NCBI GenBank assembly: GCA_964647905.1
Contig: CAZYJR010000005.1
Coordinates: forward strand, 62,001 to 126,000
Length of the DNA: 64,000 nt
Direction of reading: 5' to 3'
From: CAZYJR01 sp964647905
Lineage (GTDB): Bacteria > Desulfobacterota > DSM-4660 > Desulfatiglandales > HGW-15
Part shown: in pieces, positions 1 to 7,430 of the stretch
Layout of the letters: every line of letters begins with the position of its first letter
Position numbering within the stretch: position 1 is the first letter of the stretch
Made by a program: the position numbers and the translations under genes
Notes under the pieces: model-generated
The model's database searches: none
Seen by the model: the letters and a program-made list of their open reading frames with translations, nothing else
What the model was told of the DNA's origin: nothing

Positions 1-1
1 C

Positions 2-1417
2 TACAGGGACAGGCAGGCCATGTCCCTGAAAGGCGTCCACTCCATGATGGCCATTCCCGTGGAGATCCCCAGGTTCTTCCCCCACGAAAGGGACGCAGTG
101 GGCGTAATACAGATCTATTTCCCGGACAAGAACCGCAGGTTCACCACCCTGGAGATCGAGGCGGCCAAGGTCATGAGCCGCAGGCTGAGCTTTGTGATCG
201 CCCGGAAAAAGATCCTTTATCTCTACGCCATGAACGAGAAGAAGGAGGCCATTGTCCGCAACATCTTCCTAAAGCTGGGCTCCAGGGAAGGCGTAAAGAT
301 GAAGGACGTCTTCAATCAGGTCATCCCTGAGCTGGCGGACATAATCCACCTGGAGAGTTGTGCGCTCTTCTCCGTGGACCAGGATATGGAGAACGCGGTC
401 CTGGAGGCCGGCTACCCTGATACGGTGGGCTATCACGGGATAGGCAAGAGGTTCCCGGTGAGCAGCGAACCGGCATTCGAGCTGATCCTGGGCAAGCGCG
501 AGTACGTGGAGGAGTCCCCTTACGAGATCGTCACCCCCTCTTACCTGCTGGTCACGGACCCCCAGAAGAGTGAACTGGTATCCGCTTCGGTCAAGCGGTT
601 CGCGGCCAATCACAATATAAATTCCATACTCTATATCCCCCTCAGCATCGGCGGGGAGATCACCCACTTCATGACCTTCGACGCCCTGGACCAGAGGCAG
701 CGCTACACAGAGGACGAGATCGAGGTCTTCCTGTTCCTGGGCAGGGAGCTCGTAAAGGCCCAGAGGATGGAGCACCTGGACGACACCCTTCACGACTTCA
801 AGAACCCGGCCATCGCCACCGCTGGGTTCGCCAGGCGGCTCAAACAGCTCCTGGAGAGCGGGGTTTCGGAGCGGGATGAGGCCAGAATCAAGCGCTATGT
901 GGAGGTCCTGCTCGAAGAGACCAGCCGGCTCCAGGAAATGGCGCTGAGCATATACCAGGTGGGCGAGGAGCAGGTGGTCGACCTCAGCGAAGTCGCCAGG
1001 TACCGTTTTGAAATCAACCAGGAGGCGATCAAGGAGCAGCTCAAGCAGAACGTCACCCTGGAAGACGGCCCGTATGAAGAATCCCTGTGGGTTAGATGCT
1101 ACCCCATGCACCTGGAGCGCGTCCTGGACAACCTGTTAAACAACGCCACAAATGCAGTGCCTCTGAAGGGAGGAAGGCTGTCGGTGCGCACTTACAAGGA
1201 GGGCGGTTGGGCCTGTGTGGAGATCACCAACACCGGCCTCATCTCCGACGAAGACCGCACCCGCCTCCTTGAAGGGGAGGGCCGCGGACGCGGGATCTAT
1301 ATCACCCACCGGATAATACGGCTGCTGAAGGGGCGACTGGAGATCCGAACCGGCAAGGATTCCACCACCCTGCTCGTCCGCCTCCCGCTGGCTCAAAAGG
1401 GCTTGGACTCCGGTTGA
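2..1417 (+). CDS. GAF-domain sensor histidine kinase, 5' partial
   Basis: The reading frame is open to the left edge of the window, so the true start is probably upstream; an in-frame ATG lies at 20. The visible part has two GAF-like regions, one around residues 1-60 and one around 85-250. These are followed by a phosphoacceptor helix with the H-box HDFKNP near residue 260, an N-box (LDNLLNNATNA) near 370 and a short glycine-rich ATP lid (EGRGRGIYITHRI). It is therefore a cytoplasmic-type sensor kinase that autophosphorylates on histidine. No receiver domain follows, and its partner regulator is not visible. It converges on mrcA with only five bases between the stop codons. Confidence 0.8.
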   Translation, partial: YRDRQAMSLKGVHSMMAIPVEIPRFFPHERDAVGVIQIYFPDKNRRFTTLEIEAAKVMSRRLSFVIARKKILYLYAMNEKKEAIVRNIFLKLGSREGVKMKDVFNQVIPELADIIHLESCALFSVDQDMENAVLEAGYPDTVGYHGIGKRFPVSSEPAFELILGKREYVEESPYEIVTPSYLLVTDPQKSELVSASVKRFAANHNINSILYIPLSIGGEITHFMTFDALDQRQRYTEDEIEVFLFLGRELVKAQRMEHLDDTLHDFKNPAIATAGFARRLKQLLESGVSERDEARIKRYVEVLLEETSRLQEMALSIYQVGEEQVVDLSEVARYRFEINQEAIKEQLKQNVTLEDGPYEESLWVRCYPMHLERVLDNLLNNATNAVPLKGGRLSVRTYKEGGWACVEITNTGLISDEDRTRLLEGEGRGRGIYITHRIIRLLKGRLEIRTGKDSTTLLVRLPLAQKGLDSG

Positions 1418-1422
1418 GCCGG

Positions 1423-3780
1423 TCAATCTCCGAACTCCATGTCGAACTGCGAGAACTCACCGCTCTTGGGAGCCTCCGGTGGCGGGACGTGCTCCTTGGG
1501 TTCGGAGCCTTCCAAAAAGGCTTGAAAGACCGTGCTCTCGGAGTAGGCACTGGCCAACAACCCCTTTTCTTTGTCGATCTTGGCGAAGACCACGCCCTCG
1601 GGTACGGGGAAGTCGTTCACTGCCCGGCCCTGGTGTACGTCCTGCATGAAATAGAGCCAAATGGGGCTGGCTGCCCGGGACCCGGTCTCACCTTTGCCCA
1701 TGGGCGAGCGGTCATCGTATCCCACCCATACCCCGGCGGCGATCTCCGGGGTATACCCCATGAACCAGGCGTCGCGGAGCTCGTTGGTGGTCCCGGTCTT
1801 GCCGGCTGCAGGCCTCTTCAGGGCCTTGACCCGCCAACCCGTACCCTCCTGGATCACGCCCTCCAGCAGGTCGGTCATCACATAGGCGTTGGCGGCCGGT
1901 ATGGCCCGGTCCAGTCGGGGTTGGTTCTCCTCCAGGATGTTTTCGTCTCTGTCCATTATCTTCTCAATAAAGTAGGGCTCCGGCCGCATGCCGCTGTTTG
2001 CAAACGTGCCGTAGGCCCGTGTGAGCTCTTGTAGGCTCAACCCTGAAGAGCCCAGTGCGAGGGACAGATCCGGGGTCAGGTCGGATTCTATACCCAGGCG
2101 CCTTGCATATTTTATGGCCCTATCAATGCCTATTTTTCTTAGTATCTTTATTGTTATGACGTTCTTGGACTTGATCAGGCCTTCCCTCAAGAGGGTCCTG
2201 CCCTTAAACTCCCTTTTGTAATTTTCCGGTCGCCACAACTCATCCTTTTCTTCCATAGGGGCCACATACGGGGCGTCAAGGACCACCGAAGAGGGCGTCA
2301 GTCCGTAGTCAAGGGCCGCGGCATAGATCACCGGCTTGAAGGCCGAGCCAGGCTGCCGCCTGGCCTGAACAGCCCGGTTGAACTGGCTCTTCCTATAGTC
2401 CCCGCCCCCGACCATGGCCAGTATGCTACCGCTCTTGACGTCCATGGCCAGCAAGGCCCCCTGGACCTCGGGCTCCTGCTCCAGGCCCACAATCCAGTCG
2501 GCCTCGTCGCCGGTCTCGTTTTCCTCCACCAATCTCACCAGGATCACATCGCCCCTGGCAAGCACATCGCCCGGCCGCCTGACCTTCACCGCCCCATAGT
2601 GCACATCAGGGTTCGGCTTCCGGGCCCATTCCATACGCTCCAAGCCGAGCAACCCGGTTTCTCCCCCGAGACCCACCAGCACTTCCTTTTCCCCGTCATC
2701 CACATCCAGGACCACGGCCTTCTCCACCGGCCCCTCCTGGAGGGGGTCGAGCGAAAGCCGTTCTTCAGCCCTTGAGAGGAAAGGGCCTATCTCCTTTTCT
2801 TCCAGCCGGCCGATCGGCCCCCGATAACCCTCCCGCTTGTCCAACTCCCTGAGCCCCTTTTCCAGGGCGTCTTGGGCCTTCTTCTGCATATCCAAATCCA
2901 GCGTGGTATGGACCCTCAGCCCGCCGGTGTACAACGCATTCGTTCCATAGGCGTCCTCCAAGTACTTGCGAACATGTTCGGTGAAATAGGGAGCTTTCAT
3001 GAATGTATTATCTTCTTTTTTTCTCAGATCCAACTCTTTTGACAGCGTCATATCAGCCGCTATTTGAGTGATATAGCCTTCCTTGACCATTCTATCCAGC
3101 ACGTAAGCCTGCCTTGCCTTGGCCCTATGAAAGTGCGCCAGGGGGGAATAGCGGCTCGGGGCCTGGGGCAGTCCCGCCAAAAGAGCGCTCTCAGCCAGTG
3201 TCAGGTCTTCGGCGGACTTGCCGAAATAAGTCCGGGCAGCGGCCTCCACTCCGTAAGCCCCGTGCCCCAGGTAGATCTGATTGAGATAGAGGTAGAGTAT
3301 GCGCTCCTTCGAAAAATTTTTCTCTATTTGGAGGGATAATATGGCCTCCCGCGCCTTTCTACTATAGGTCTTCTCCGGGTTCTTGAGCAGGAGAGAGCGG
3401 GTCACCTGCTGGGTGATGGTGCTCCCTCCCTGGGTGATCTTTCCCGCCTCCAGGTTCTTGATAAACGCCCTGAAGATCCCCTTCAGGTCGATTCCCTCAT
3501 GCTCGAAGAAGCGGGCGTCCTCTGCGGCCACGAATGCGGAGACAAGATGGTCAGGGAGTCGGTCCAACGGCACCACGATCCTCTTCTCCTCCCAGAACCG
3601 GCCGATCACACTGCCGTCCGAGCTGTAGACCTGGGTTATTATGGGCGGATCGTAATCTTCGAGGTCTCCTATGTAGGGAAGGTTGCTGGACCACACATAC
3701 CACAAGTATGCCCCCGCCCCTGCACCGGCAACCATGACCAAGAAGAAGGCGATCAGCAGGAACTTCAACCAGCGCTTCAT
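1423..3780 (-). CDS. mrcA: Penicillin-binding protein 1A (bifunctional transglycosylase/transpeptidase)
   Basis: This class A PBP of 785 aa polymerises and cross-links peptidoglycan in the periplasm. There is one N-terminal membrane anchor (residues 5-30). The GT51 domain has the catalytic-glutamate motif EDARFFEHEG (E87) and the GGSTITQQVTR block. The transpeptidase domain has the serine motif RQPGSAFKP, an SKN motif and KTGTTN. The open frame reaches a TTG at 3801, but ATG 3780 follows a GGGGG ribosome-binding stretch and gives the normal cytoplasmic tail (MKRWLKF), so I chose it. A weak TTTACA/TATAAA pair (spacer 19) lies upstream at 3807-3837. Confidence 0.93.
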   Translation of the reverse strand: MKRWLKFLLIAFFLVMVAGAGAGAYLWYVWSSNLPYIGDLEDYDPPIITQVYSSDGSVIGRFWEEKRIVVPLDRLPDHLVSAFVAAEDARFFEHEGIDLKGIFRAFIKNLEAGKITQGGSTITQQVTRSLLLKNPEKTYSRKAREAILSLQIEKNFSKERILYLYLNQIYLGHGAYGVEAAARTYFGKSAEDLTLAESALLAGLPQAPSRYSPLAHFHRAKARQAYVLDRMVKEGYITQIAADMTLSKELDLRKKEDNTFMKAPYFTEHVRKYLEDAYGTNALYTGGLRVHTTLDLDMQKKAQDALEKGLRELDKREGYRGPIGRLEEKEIGPFLSRAEERLSLDPLQEGPVEKAVVLDVDDGEKEVLVGLGGETGLLGLERMEWARKPNPDVHYGAVKVRRPGDVLARGDVILVRLVEENETGDEADWIVGLEQEPEVQGALLAMDVKSGSILAMVGGGDYRKSQFNRAVQARRQPGSAFKPVIYAAALDYGLTPSSVVLDAPYVAPMEEKDELWRPENYKREFKGRTLLREGLIKSKNVITIKILRKIGIDRAIKYARRLGIESDLTPDLSLALGSSGLSLQELTRAYGTFANSGMRPEPYFIEKIMDRDENILEENQPRLDRAIPAANAYVMTDLLEGVIQEGTGWRVKALKRPAAGKTGTTNELRDAWFMGYTPEIAAGVWVGYDDRSPMGKGETGSRAASPIWLYFMQDVHQGRAVNDFPVPEGVVFAKIDKEKGLLASAYSESTVFQAFLEGSEPKEHVPPPEAPKSGEFSQFDMEFGD

Positions 3781-3873
3781 CCAAGACCCCCATCCGAACA
3801 ATGTAATTTATATTGCACAAAGGCGCTCTCCTGTAAAGTGGCCGGTAGGACCGCCGCAGGCCTTCCCCACAGA

Positions 3874-5406
3874 TCACCGGGGCGTTACTCGGTCCAGGCA
3901 CCGGTACTGGACCGCCTCGGCCAGGTGCTCGGGCCGAATATCCCCCGCCCCTTCCAGGTCGGCCACAGTACGGGCCACCTTCATTATTCGCACATACGCC
4001 CTTGCGCTCAGCCCGAAGCGCTCCATGGCCCTCTCGAGCAGGCTGTGGCAGGACTCGTCCAGTGAGCAGCAGAGCCTGACCTGGCGGGAGCTCATGGCCG
4101 AGTTGGTAAGGACCCCGGATCCCTTCAACCTCTCCTCCTGCACCGCCCGTGCCGCCCACACGGATTCCCGCATCCGCCGGGATGAGCGCCCCGGCCTCCC
4201 GGCGGCCAGGTTTTCATAAGGCACGGGAGGGACTTCCAAGTGGAGGTCTATCCGGTCCATCAGAGGCCCGGAGATCTGCGAGCGGTACCGGATCACCTGC
4301 TGGGGCGTGCAGGCGCACTCCCTGCGGGGGTCGCCCAGGTGCCCGCACGGGCATGGGTTCATGGCGGCCACCAGCATGAAGGAGGCGGGATAGCTCACAC
4401 TGGACTTGGCCCGGGATATGGTCACCGCCCCGGATTCCAGGGGCTGCCTCAGCACCTCCAAGACGTGCCTTCGAAACTCGGGGAGCTCGTCCAGGAACAG
4501 GACCCCGTTGTGGGCCAGGCTGACCTCGCCCGGTCTGGGGGCCTTTCCCCCTCCTATGAGGCCGGCCTCGGTTATGGTGTGATGAGGGGCTCGAAATGGG
4601 CGTTTGGTTATCAGAGGCTCCTCGCGGGGTATGAGGCCTGCTACGCTGTAGACCTTGGTGGTCTCCAGGGCCTCCTCAAAGGTGAGCCGCGGCAGTATGG
4701 TGGGGATGCGTCTGGCCAGCATGGTCTTGCCCGACCCCGGGGGCCCCACCATCATGACATTATGCTTCCCAGCCGCCGCCACCTCAAGGGCCCTTTTGAC
4801 GTTCTCCTGCCCGCAGACCTCGCCGAAGTCCTCGCCGTGCTCCCCTTTTGAAGCGAACAAGGTCCGAGGATCCGGCCTGAGGGGGTCAATCGGAGACTTG
4901 CCGCAGAGGCTCTCCACCACCTGGGAGAGGTGTGCCACCGGATAGATGGAAAAACCCTCCACCACCGCCGCCTCGGCCGCGTTCTCGGCCGGGAGGAACA
5001 TCCCCTTTAGCCCGGCCTCCCGGCCGTTCACCGCCATGGGCAGGGCTCCTGCAACAGGCCTGATCCCTCCGTCCAGGGAGAGCTCCCCTACCAGGAGGTG
5101 CTCGGCCAGGGGCTCCTGCGGGATCAGTCCAGTGGCCGAGAGGATGCCCACCGCAATGGGGAGATCAAAGGCGGTCCCTTCCTTCTTTATGTCGGCCGGG
5201 GCCAGGTTGACCGTGATCCGGTCGGAAGGAAAGGCGTAACCGGAGTTCCGTATCGAGGTCCTCACCCGGTCCTTGCTCTCCCTTACCGCCCCCTCGGGAA
5301 GCCCCACGGTGGAAAACGAGGGAAGCCCGCCGGAGATGTCCACCTCCACGCTAACCACATAGGCCTGGATGCCTATGACCGCACTGCTCAAGACTCTTGA
5401 GAGCAT
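3874..5406 (-). CDS. comM: YifB/ComM-family Mg-chelatase-like AAA ATPase
   Basis: At 510 aa this is the usual YifB/ComM length. It has an N-terminal Lon-protease-like domain (about residues 1-170), a central Mg-chelatase-type AAA+ module with Walker A GPPGSGKT and Walker B LFLDELPEF, and the C-terminal helical domain. Family members act as hexameric helicases promoting branch migration during natural transformation in Vibrio and Haemophilus. The role in this organism is inferred. The start at 5406 gives the typical N terminus (MLSRVLSSAVIGI). It is divergent from rpoZ and lies upstream of mrcA on the same strand. Confidence 0.92.
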   Translation of the reverse strand: MLSRVLSSAVIGIQAYVVSVEVDISGGLPSFSTVGLPEGAVRESKDRVRTSIRNSGYAFPSDRITVNLAPADIKKEGTAFDLPIAVGILSATGLIPQEPLAEHLLVGELSLDGGIRPVAGALPMAVNGREAGLKGMFLPAENAAEAAVVEGFSIYPVAHLSQVVESLCGKSPIDPLRPDPRTLFASKGEHGEDFGEVCGQENVKRALEVAAAGKHNVMMVGPPGSGKTMLARRIPTILPRLTFEEALETTKVYSVAGLIPREEPLITKRPFRAPHHTITEAGLIGGGKAPRPGEVSLAHNGVLFLDELPEFRRHVLEVLRQPLESGAVTISRAKSSVSYPASFMLVAAMNPCPCGHLGDPRRECACTPQQVIRYRSQISGPLMDRIDLHLEVPPVPYENLAAGRPGRSSRRMRESVWAARAVQEERLKGSGVLTNSAMSSRQVRLCCSLDESCHSLLERAMERFGLSARAYVRIMKVARTVADLEGAGDIRPEHLAEAVQYRCLDRVTPR

Positions 5407-5447
5407 GGGATCAATTTTCGGCGGGGGGATGGGTGTGCGAATTTATC

Positions 5448-5476
5448 TTTACATCAACTATGTCAAATGGTAAAAA
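5448..5476 (+). promoter_or_regulatory. Candidate sigma-70-type promoter for rpoZ
   Basis: TTTACA (5448-5453) is followed after 17 bases by TAAAAA (5471-5476), in an AT-rich patch between the divergent comM and rpoZ starts. This is the only sigma-70-like pair I could see in this gap. The -10 box is a 4/6 match, so this is tentative. Confidence 0.35.
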
Positions 5477-5537
5477 ATAAAGTTTATTTCATCTCCCGCC
5501 CACACCCTGGCGCGGGATCACTGAGCAGGAGAGCACA

Positions 5538-5873
5538 ATGGCGCGAATTACAGTAGAAGACTGCCTCCAAAAAGTAAACAACCGTTTCGCCCTGATCCAC
5601 ATGGCGGCCAAGCGGGTGAGGCAGCTCCGAAAAGGGGCCGAACCCATCATCTCATCCAAGAACAAGGACGTGGTTGTGGCGCTGAGGGAGATCGCAGCAG
5701 GGAACGTGGTCAAGGCCGAACCCATGGACTCGCATAGGCTGTTGGACACCCACCCGGACACGCTGGCGGATGAGCTCCTTGCAGAGGCGGCGGGTGCCCA
5801 GCAGGAGGAGCCGGGAAAGGATTCTCAGAAAAAGGAGGCGGCCGCCGAGAAAGAGGACGAGGACAAGGCCTAA
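5538..5873 (+). CDS. rpoZ: DNA-directed RNA polymerase omega subunit
   Basis: This 111-aa omega subunit assists assembly of beta-prime into RNA polymerase. The N-terminal block MARITVEDCL and the helix NRFALIHMAAKRVRQL are characteristic of RpoZ. The C-terminal 35 residues are an acidic/lysine-rich tail typical of longer deltaproteobacterial omegas. The ribosome-binding site AGGAGAG lies five bases before the ATG. It heads a co-directional housekeeping run with dnaJ (27-bp gap) and the dksA-like gene. Confidence 0.93.
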   Translation: MARITVEDCLQKVNNRFALIHMAAKRVRQLRKGAEPIISSKNKDVVVALREIAAGNVVKAEPMDSHRLLDTHPDTLADELLAEAAGAQQEEPGKDSQKKEAAAEKEDEDKA

Positions 5874-5900
5874 CGGCAAGTAGACCGGAGTCAAGTTTCA

Positions 5901-7007
5901 ATGGCGAAGAGAGATTACTACGAAGTGCTCGGCGTCTCCAGGGATGCAGGAGAGGACGAGATCAAGAGGGCCTACAGGAAGCTGGCCATGAAATATCACC
6001 CGGACCGGAATCCCGGGGATGAGGAGGCGGAGAATCGCTTCAAGGAGGCTGCCGAGGCTTATGAGGTTTTAAGAGACCGAGAAAAGCGGGAGATCTATGA
6101 CCGCTTCGGTCACGAGGGGCTCCAAGGGACCGGATTCCAGGGGTTCAGCGGATTTGAAGACATCTTTTCCAGCTTCGGGGACATCTTCGAGGAGTTCTTC
6201 GGATTCGGAACCAGACGACGGCGTGCAAGCAGGGCCAGGAGCGGCAACAGCCTGCGATATGACCTGGGGATCACGCTGGAGGACGCCTTCACCGGCAAGG
6301 AGCAGGAGATTGTTTTCCCCAGGGAGCAGGCGTGCGAGAGCTGCTCCGGCTCGGGACTGAAGCCTGGCAGCCGGCCCGAGGTCTGTACCACATGCCAGGG
6401 CCGGGGCCAGGTGATAAGGTCCCAGGGTTTCTTCCAGATCAGCTCCACCTGCCCCTCCTGCCGGGGGCAGGGCCGGGTGATCACCGACCCGTGCGAAGGC
6501 TGCGGGGGCACCGGAAGGGTGCGGGCCGAGAAGCGCATCACTCTGAAGATACCACCGGGCGTGGACACCGGCTCCCAGCTCAGGCTGAGGGGAGAGGGCG
6601 AGCCCGGGACCCAGGGCGGCCCCCCGGGGGATCTCTTTGTGGTGATTCATGTCCGAAAGCACGAGATATTCACCAGGGAGGGGGAGCACCTCTTCTGCGA
6701 GATCCCCGTCTCGTTCGTGCAGGCTGCCCTGGGGGATAAAGTGAAGATCCCGGTAATTGACGAGGAAGACGAGACAGAGCTGGAGATCCCCAAAGGGACT
6801 CAGCCCGAGGACGTTCTCACCCTGCAAGGCCGAGGGATGCCCGCCTTGAAGGGCCCCCGGCGGGGGGACCTGTTTGTCAAGGTCCATGTCAGGATACCCA
6901 AGCGCCTGAACCAAAGGCAAAAGGAACTCCTCGAGGAGTTCGCCGGACTGGAGGGCGAAAAGGTCACCCACAAAGCCAAGAACTTCTGGAAGAAGATAAC
7001 TCATTGA
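5901..7007 (+). CDS. dnaJ: Chaperone DnaJ
   Basis: This is a type I Hsp40 co-chaperone of 368 aa that stimulates DnaK ATPase activity. Visible features in order are a J domain with HPD at residues 33-35, a Gly/Phe-rich stretch (about 75-110), the four-repeat zinc region (CESCSGSG, CTTCQGRG, CPSCRGQG, CEGCGGTG), and the two beta-barrel substrate-binding domains. dnaK and grpE are not in the window; dnaJ sits instead between rpoZ and a dksA-like gene. Confidence 0.96.
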   Translation: MAKRDYYEVLGVSRDAGEDEIKRAYRKLAMKYHPDRNPGDEEAENRFKEAAEAYEVLRDREKREIYDRFGHEGLQGTGFQGFSGFEDIFSSFGDIFEEFFGFGTRRRRASRARSGNSLRYDLGITLEDAFTGKEQEIVFPREQACESCSGSGLKPGSRPEVCTTCQGRGQVIRSQGFFQISSTCPSCRGQGRVITDPCEGCGGTGRVRAEKRITLKIPPGVDTGSQLRLRGEGEPGTQGGPPGDLFVVIHVRKHEIFTREGEHLFCEIPVSFVQAALGDKVKIPVIDEEDETELEIPKGTQPEDVLTLQGRGMPALKGPRRGDLFVKVHVRIPKRLNQRQKELLEEFAGLEGEKVTHKAKNFWKKITH

Positions 7008-7044
7008 TCCCAAGAAGCCGATTTCGGAGGATGATGAAGGGACC

Positions 7045-7410
7045 ATGTTAAACAAAAATAAACTGGAATCATTCAGGAAATTGCTCAACGAGCGCCTGGA
7101 GGAGCTCCTCGACCAGGCCTATGAGACGGTCGATGACATGAGCGACCACAAGGAGAATCTCCCTGACCCTTCGGATAGAGCCACCCTGGAGTCCGACCGC
7201 AACTTCACCCTCAGGATCCGCGACAGGGAAAGGAAGCTCATCGGGAAGATAAAAGAGGCATTGGAGCGGATAGACAACGGGACTTACGGCATCTGTGAGG
7301 AGTGCGGGGAGGACATATCCGAGAAGAGACTCAGGGCGCGACCGGTCACCACTCTTTGCATCGACTGCAAGAAGAAGCAGGAAACCGATGAGAAGATAAG
7401 AGGGGTGTAG
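7045..7410 (+). CDS. dksA: DksA/TraR-family zinc-finger protein
   Basis: This 121-aa protein has an N-terminal coiled coil and a C-terminal four-cysteine zinc finger (C84, C87, C105, C108, within CEEC and CIDC). DksA proteins bind the secondary channel of RNA polymerase and, with ppGpp, control stable-RNA and amino-acid promoters. The coiled-coil tip is DMSDHKENLPDPSDRA, where classic DksA has the DxxDxA acidic pair. The DPSDRA motif is present, so DksA-like activity is plausible, but other TraR/DksA paralogues cannot be excluded. Confidence 0.85.
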   Translation: MLNKNKLESFRKLLNERLEELLDQAYETVDDMSDHKENLPDPSDRATLESDRNFTLRIRDRERKLIGKIKEALERIDNGTYGICEECGEDISEKRLRARPVTTLCIDCKKKQETDEKIRGV

Positions 7411-7430
7411 GCCTCATCAGGCTTACCACC

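Noticed and set aside
6069..7088. A 339-aa minus-strand frame opposite dnaJ and dksA
   Set aside because: It is antisense to dnaJ, with no recognisable domain or ribosome-binding site.
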